64,000 bases of DNA. Source: Annulohypoxylon bovei var. microspora (Eukaryota > Ascomycota > Sordariomycetes > Xylariales > Hypoxylaceae). The notes below the pieces were generated by a model that worked only from the letters and a program-made list of their open reading frames with translations, was not told the origin of the DNA and made no database searches. This document shows, piece by piece, positions 57,778-64,000 of this stretch. Position 1 is the stretch's first letter. Every line of letters starts with the position of its first letter. The position numbers and the translations under genes were made by a program. The stretch is from the NCBI GenBank assembly GCA_022836615.1, contig MU405257.1, positions 186,001-250,000 of the forward strand, in the 5' to 3' direction.

Positions 57778-60700
57778 TTATTGGGTCCGGTAGAACTTCT
57801 TGTACAGCAGATGCAGCAGAAGATTGACGTTGAGTTTTAAGTTGCCCTCGAACACGTTCATGAACTGATGGGACTCAAACTGCGCCTGTAGAAGATCTTC
57901 GATCGGTATAAGGGCGCTCGCACCCGGAATCTGGATGTGGCCACGGCTGCCTTCGACGTTGAATACGCCCACCTCGTCGCACGATATTGTGAGGTTAATA
58001 TTGCTCCAATCCCTCTCGGAGACACCTTGCCACGCTACAACAACACCCTTCTCGGCAAGAGCGCGTACACTATACTTGAAAGAGCCAAACTTAGGAACTC
58101 GACCAGAACGCTCAAGCTCTCGCTGGTGGTTGTACTGCTTGGTAAAAGGGAGGAGGAATCGCTTTTTCCTATTTTTCATATTGTTAGCTTCAAGTCATGA
58201 AAGACTAGATACGGATTACGTTACCCTTTGTTCTTCTGCAGCGTAGCCATGGCCTGCTCGATGTAATCATCGTAGCTCTTGCGCTGCTGTTCCAGGTACT
58301 TGGCTTTCTCGTGCAGATTTCCGAGGGTCAGCCGCACTCCTTCCAACTCTCGCTGGCGCTGTATTCTGCGGCGACTCTTCGTGCGGATGTCGAGCGCAAT
58401 GGCGTTTAGGATGTCTTGGTAGTAATTCTTCTTCGTAATGCGCCCCATATGTTCTAGGTGCATGATATTCTCTAGCGCATTTCGCTTCATGTCGTAGTAT
58501 GACATTCGTGTTACGTCGACCATGTTGACATCCGAGTACGCTCCCTTGGTATTGCTGCTAGATGCAAAGTCATCTCGCAGAAGCATTTGCCATTTTATCT
58601 CGTCTTCTTGGGTAGGTGGACGGACGAGAATTTGAAGGAGATCGGCACCCGTCTGCACACGAATAATGTACAAGATACAGCGCTTGGTCTCCATAAACAG
58701 AGCTTTGACATCGGCTTCCGGATCTTCGACATCGTGAATTTTCGGGGTAAGGAACATCTGGATGTCTGATGAACTTGCCGCGTTCATTTCATTCTCATTG
58801 CTCTTTGCGCTCCCCAGATCTTGTAAGATCTCGCGAAGTACGTCGTCGCGGTTAGGGCAGACAGCCGGCATCTCGTTCACGACAAGGGAATGAATGGCAA
58901 AGATATCCGTCATCTTGATATACAGAGTCGGCCTGTTCTTGGCGTAGAGGTCGTTGAATTCGTCGATGTCAAAAGTGCTCTCAGCATCGGCAACAGAAAT
59001 CAGGTTAGTGGTAATGCTGTTAAGTCGCTCCATCGACTCTCCTATAAAGGCATTGAGAGGTTGTAGGTAAATATTCTCGCCGCCGAATGGACGACCTGAC
59101 GCGATCTGACCTAGAACCTTGGCAACCTCGCTCAAGTTGCGCTTTTGGAGAGGGCTCAGAGTCTTCTCAATAACACCAACCTGTTCGGGATTGACTAACG
59201 CCGGCTGGAGGTAAAAACGCCAGACCCAGTTTCCGACAATTTGGAGAATGTGATGCTGAGGCTCGCGCTGGAAACGTTGGCACAGCGCCTCAAACATCTG
59301 TTGGCAGATAAAGCGTAGGCCATAAGGCATTCGGGGTAGTAGATCCTCCAAGGCGAGGAAGAATTGGTCCGAGATCTCTCTGAGGTCTCGAAGGTGGTCG
59401 ATGAATAACTCGCGCGTCTCCGGGTCTTTAATCGCCAGATCTCGGGTTATGTCGAGCGGTCTCCGACTGGGTCGCCCGGTACGAAGCTCTTCGTTGTTGA
59501 TCGCAGATCGGTATATTTGCATCGGGTCGCTCTCTAGATCTAAAGCAGGATCCTCGATGATGTTGTCTCGTATTAATGGACCGAGTAGATCTCGGAGATA
59601 CTTCCTATCCCGCGGTGATCGAGAATAGTTGCTTAGGAGCTTCGACCAGAAAAAGTTGCCACGGAGATATTCTTGGATGGAAGCGCAAGTTTCAACCTCT
59701 TCTCGAATTGACCTCGTGATGAGCTTCAGTAAGTAATACTCTTCTCTCCTCTTTTGCGCATATCCGAAGAGCCCCATCATAAGAAGCTCAATGCGCTTGC
59801 ACTCCTTTTCAGCTGTGCTTAATTCTCGGAATCTTCTGAAGAGTCGTGCTAGGTACTGCGGCTGGGTTTGGAGATTAAAGAACAGTTGCTGGTAAGATTC
59901 CAACTTCTTTCTCGAGCTCTTATTTAAGGCCTTCAAGTCGAACTGGTTAGAAGATGCGATAGAGGCGTTAGCCAGAATGTTGCTAGTGTGTCCGCCAAAG
60001 GTATTTTGGTGTCGCACGACTTCATCAAGTGTGATCTTGTTCTTCACCAAGAGGGCAATCTTGATATCTAGTTGATCAATGTACTGCTCGAGCATTTCAT
60101 TCTGCCTGACTTGTTGGACAACCGTCTTTCGCAATCTCTCGAACTCGATCTCCTCGTTGAAGTCGAAATCGCTGTCGTTGAGCAAATGTACGAAATTCTT
60201 CACGGCACCGACAGGGGGGTTCTTTCCGGTCGTGAGACTTTTGTATGCTTCGCCTTGAAGCTTGCCGCGGACGAAGCTCTGTATCTTGACTACCTTCTGC
60301 ATGTTTTCTTCGAAATGCTTTTTCTTAGCCGCGAACTGCTGTCGAACAATAAAGCCTCTAGCGAAGGCTTGTAGCTCAACTATAGACTCCTCATACTCGT
60401 CGAGTTCGCCCAGCATCATGCCGACATCGTTACGTAGAAGCATGGCTCGAGCAAGTGCCTGCAGCTCGATAACTTCAGCTTCATGGGACTTGAGCTCGTC
60501 GAGGAGTAAATGGTGCTGTTCCCTAGATAGACACCCGCGGATCCTAGCTTGGAGATCTACGATGCTTGCCGTGTTACTTTCGAGAGAGTCGAGATCAGCG
60601 GCTATTCGCTGTCGTTCAAGCATGCCTCGGACTAGCGACTGGAGTTCAATTATCGAGGGTTCATTTTCGTTCAAAGCGTCAAGCTTGTCGGTAATGCCCC

Positions 60701-62876
60701 GACGTACGGCTGCAGCTCGGATATGAGATTGTAACATCCCAATGTCGGGAGTGTGTTGCGCAAGCTCGGCTTTGGTTGCCTCGACATTTTGTCGCAGCAG
60801 ATTTCCACGGCAAAATGCTTGAATCGACTCCCACTTGGGCCCGAAGCTTGCGAGTGCTTCTTGTTGCCGATGGATCTGGTTTCTTGTTAGCATGGCCCTG
60901 GCAGCAGCCTGTAAGCCAGTAATGGCCTCGGTCTCTTCGCCGAGGAGGTAAAGATCCTGTCCGACTCTTTCTCTTGCCAACATGCCTCGTATCGCGGACT
61001 GAAGCTTTAATACGGGACCAGTCATGCGGCTCGTCTCCTGCTGCTGGGCATCAAATTTCTCGCGCGCCAGATAGCCTCGGAACATAGCCTGAATACTTCT
61101 CACAGGTCCATCCGCTCGTGATAGTTGAGATTTTGTTTCTCGTACCTCGTCACGGACTTTCATAGCCCGTATTAAACTCTGGAGTTTTGTGATATCTTTC
61201 TCCTTGCTCTTCCAGAAATTCTCTCTATTCGCCATCTTATCTCGGACCATGAATCCGCGGGCCGCGCTCTGGAGGTTGACGGCGAATTTTCGCATCTCAA
61301 GTCTATAGCCCATAACTTGACGAGTGAAATCCCCGCGGATGCGCGCCTGGAGGTCGACGAGCCACTCTTCCGAGTCCCAAAGATTCTGCATGACATCACC
61401 AAGTCGCATTCGAAGTATGGCACCTCGCATCTGCGCTTGAATATCGATGATAGCGGCTTCGTTCTCGGACAGCTCACGGTCGATCCGTTCCTCTTCGGTC
61501 TCCTCGGGTTCAGGCTCCGGTTCTACGCCAAAATCGGCGCCCATATTTCCAAAGGTGGGCATGTTGATGCCGAGCTTGTCCAGGCCCTTCTGCATAGCCT
61601 CGAGTTCATGGTGCTCGAACTCTAGCTGACCAACTAGGTTGCCTATCCTGAAGTCTACTATGCCCTTGCGGAATAGAAGCCAACTTAGGGCGTGTATGCA
61701 GTATATGACCTTAGGGATGTTCTTCTTCTCGTAGAGATCAATAAGCTCAAATCGGAAGAGATCGGGCAGCTCGACTTGGTCTAGGTATCGGAAGAAGGTA
61801 GCAACATTATCCCAGTGTCGTGCTTGGAGTCGTGGATGTCGGAAGATACGGGGTCGTCGAGTCGGATTCAGTGCTTCGACCACCTCGGCTAGGGTAACAC
61901 CATCTCTCAATGCTTCTTCTAGTTCGACAATCGGTGGGATCTGGGTATGAATAACATCTTCGATCCATTCCTTGGCTTCACCAATGTGACATAGATACTC
62001 GTACGCTTGGAGAAATTGTCTCTGCTTGTCCATCCAGTTTCGTCCCTCGAAACCATAGCGATCACCGCGCATGCCACTCCTAGAGCCATTCGCATTGCCT
62101 GCTCGCTGTAGTTTTCGTCGGCCGCGTAGACCAACCACCTCTTGGGCCGGGGAAGTGATGGCAAACTCATTAGTAGAACTATCTTGAGCTAGCTTGGATA
62201 GGGTGCGTAATTGGTTTGTGGAAGATTTGCCTAGCTGCTGCAAGTCAGGAGCAACAAAGGTGGAATGATGGACCAAAGCGGTGGGAGAGTGCAGCAAGGG
62301 ACTAGATGCACTTGGGCGAAAGGAATCAGATCGAGTGAGGACCATTGAGTTAGGTCGAGCATTTGGTGATTTGCTTAAAGGGCTTGTAGGAGTAGGAGTA
62401 GGAGAAGTTCTTTCTTCTGATATTGAAAGCCTGCTTATATCAACACTTTGTCCGCGGTCATGGCGTTCGCGACGTGGAGGTGTTTTGTCTAGGGCTGGAC
62501 TCGGCCCCGGTCCCGGTCCTGAGGCAGGTGGCGGCGGAAGGGGACGTAAAGATTGTCTAGCCAGATTGTACATGTTTTCGGGATTTGTCTTAGGTTCATC
62601 ATATACACTTGACCGTCTCGGAGGAGGAGGAGGAGGCTGTCGATTTACAGCCTCGCTTTTACCACGTTTGTGCGCCAGAGTTGATGCGCCGTACCCGTTC
62701 GAGGTCACAGACGAAGCTGCGCTAGGCGGACCGAGGTCATATGGATCGGAATTGAAAGAATTATTGGAATAACCGGAAGATGCAGAAGAAGCGGTGGATA
62801 ATTGACGGTTGACAGAACCGACAGTTGTGTAGTCAACAGTGTATGACTGGCGGAGAGGATGAGGTCTGTACGACAT
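57778..62876 (-). CDS. IQGAP-family scaffold (SepG/Rng2/Iqg1 type), cytokinesis
   Basis: Two exons (62876-58225, 58168-57778) encode 1,680 aa. The intron has donor GTAACG, a CTAAC branch site and acceptor AAATAG. IQGAPs recruit actin and myosin light chains to the contractile ring; in hyphae this means septum formation. Order of parts: disordered Ser/Pro-rich N-terminus with PPPPPPRRSS (1-275); a calponin-homology actin-binding domain (about 282-400, from QFLQAYEYLCHIGEAKEW); a helical array of a dozen or more IQ motifs (about 470-880, repeats such as IIELQSLVRGMLERQ and VKIQSFVRGKL); a RasGAP-related domain (about 1075-1300, LLSNYSRSPRDRKYLRDLLG ... MPYGLRFICQQMFE); and a RasGAP C-terminal domain (about 1500-1680). 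IQGAPs lack the arginine finger and bind rather than inactivate small GTPases. All parts are present, so the gene is intact. Confidence 0.95.
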
Positions 62877-64000
62877 CTCGACAACGGAATCTATATGCGA
62901 TGATGATGGTGCTCTTCGTCAAGTTGATTAATTCCGCCGTCCAATATTGAAGTCTGCATCACAGCTACCCGAGCTGAGGTATATTTCAAAAAGAGTTAAA
63001 CTGTGTCAAACTGTGCCAAAGTGCGGTCGAATGGTTGTAAGTCGTATGTATTATTTATTGTAAACAGTGTGAGCGATACTGGGTAGGCGGTGACCTGAAT
63101 TGTTTGTCGGCAATTATTATTATCCACTCGTATCCATTCAATGTGAAGAATTGTAACTGTATCGATGGTTGATGGTTGATGGTCGATGGTCGATGGTGGC
63201 AGGTAGAAAAGAATAGGTAGAATGTCAACAAGAAAACATGTCTCGTAAACGTAACACAATATTGGTTGCTCGGATCCTAGAAAAGAAAAAAGTGCGCGCT
63301 CTCAGCGCACTCATACAATTCAAAGCAACACCCAGAAATAAAGGAATGGCGATGTAGCCGTTGATGTTATCGGAAAAGGTTAACGTTGAAGGTTAACATT
63401 CGTGTTTGTAACGGTCAAAGAAAGTTTGGCCTTGCTCAGCCTTATTTCTTGATTGTTCTTTTTCTTTGGGAGTGACGGAGCTTAGTTGAACTCAAAAACC
63501 GACCGACAGTTATTCTGTTTTTGGAAGTTTGTTTATTTATCTGGGTGGGGAGCAACCGGGACCCGGGTGGCATTGAAGGTGCCCCTCACTAATCAATCAC
63601 ACCACCGCCACAGACAAACCTTGGAATCACCCTTGCAACCTTACTTAATTAGATGTGGGGATAGATTTCGAGGTCAAGCCACACAAAAAAAAATTCATTT
63701 GAAACGATAAGCTAAGATAAAGAGGATGAAAGTTCAAAGGTCCACTATCATTGGCTCTACAAAAGTTAAATCTGCCCAGTGTTAATAAGATACATGCTTC
63801 CAATACTTTAAAAACTCTAAATGGTAGGTCACGAATTAACAAAGTTGCCCCGCACATTTGGTCTCTGCAGGGTCCCCGCAGGTGAACACAAAAGTTTTTG
63901 GTGAAGGCGACTACGATCTTTTTTCTCTTCCTTTTTTTTATTCGGGAAGAAGAATACTGTTCACCTCGTCGACAGGTCAATTTCATATTTCGACGCTTTC
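62877..64000. promoter_or_regulatory. IQGAP upstream region
   Basis: 1.1 kb to the window end. It contains a short imperfect 7-bp tandem repeat (GATGGTT/GATGGTC units, about 63163-63196) in the probable promoter or 5' leader. Open frames here (up to 113 codons) show no protein features. Confidence 0.45.

Noticed and set aside
1..64000. Search by eye for tRNA genes (B box GGTTCGAxxCC) and CRISPR arrays
   Set aside because: No credible cloverleaf or spacer-repeat array found on either strand; a tRNAscan run would be decisive for tRNAs.

Overview
The window is nuclear DNA of a filamentous ascomycete (Pezizomycotina, most likely a Sordariomycete; I cannot place the genus). Evidence: short GT-AG introns of about 57-135 bp in most genes, fungal gene families (WSC-domain wall protein, RCR-type protein, Cln-type G1 cyclin, IQGAP of the SepG/Rng2 kind), and an LTR retrotransposon whose core is wrecked by C-to-T/G-to-A transitions, as produced by repeat-induced point mutation (RIP). 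All exon structures were worked out by hand from splice signals and reading-frame continuity. Several start codons were moved to the first in-frame ATG because the longest open frame begins at a TTG.

Layout. 0-15.4 kb is a compact housekeeping block: the C-terminal part of transcription elongation factor TFIIS (+), a membrane-anchored cysteine-synthase-like protein (-), a mitochondrial NDUFAF7/MidA-type methyltransferase (+), alanyl-tRNA synthetase with an in-frame mitochondrial presequence and an 11-nt microexon (-), an uncharacterised nuclear-looking protein (+), an RCR-family membrane protein with PPxY motifs (-), an uncharacterised acidic protein (-) and APC11, the RING subunit of the anaphase-promoting complex (-). 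15.8-21.5 kb is one Ty3/Gypsy LTR element on the minus strand, with 217-bp LTRs, a polypurine tract and a recognisable RNase H/integrase remnant. About 3.9 kb of it is extremely AT-rich, while its left 1.7 kb and the outer 90 bp of the right LTR are nearly intact. 21.8-32 kb carries a 3-mercaptopyruvate sulfurtransferase (+), ribosomal protein uS5/RPS2 (+), a 1,445-residue WSC-domain surface protein with a Gly/Pro/Asn/Ser/Thr-rich stalk (+) and a nucleotidyltransferase-fold NMNAT-like protein (-). 33.9-35.3 kb is a G1 cyclin (-).

35.3-47.6 kb is a 12.3-kb stretch with no supportable gene but with purine/pyrimidine-skewed DNA, short palindromes and hairpins. At its end lies a divergent pair of accessory genes sharing a 0.6-kb promoter: a 595-aa protein with a retropepsin-like DSGA motif (-) and a 1,605-aa three-exon protein (+) with proline-rich and repeat regions, a basic NLS-like patch, a short coiled coil and a C-terminal domain that may be a degenerate OTU-like fold. 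This pair is the best candidate for something undescribed. The window ends with a medium-chain dehydrogenase/reductase (-) and a full-length IQGAP scaffold (-) acting in cytokinesis.

The housekeeping genes are not co-regulated as an operon. Several are head-to-head pairs that probably share promoters (2417-2881, 9041-9405, 49412-50032).
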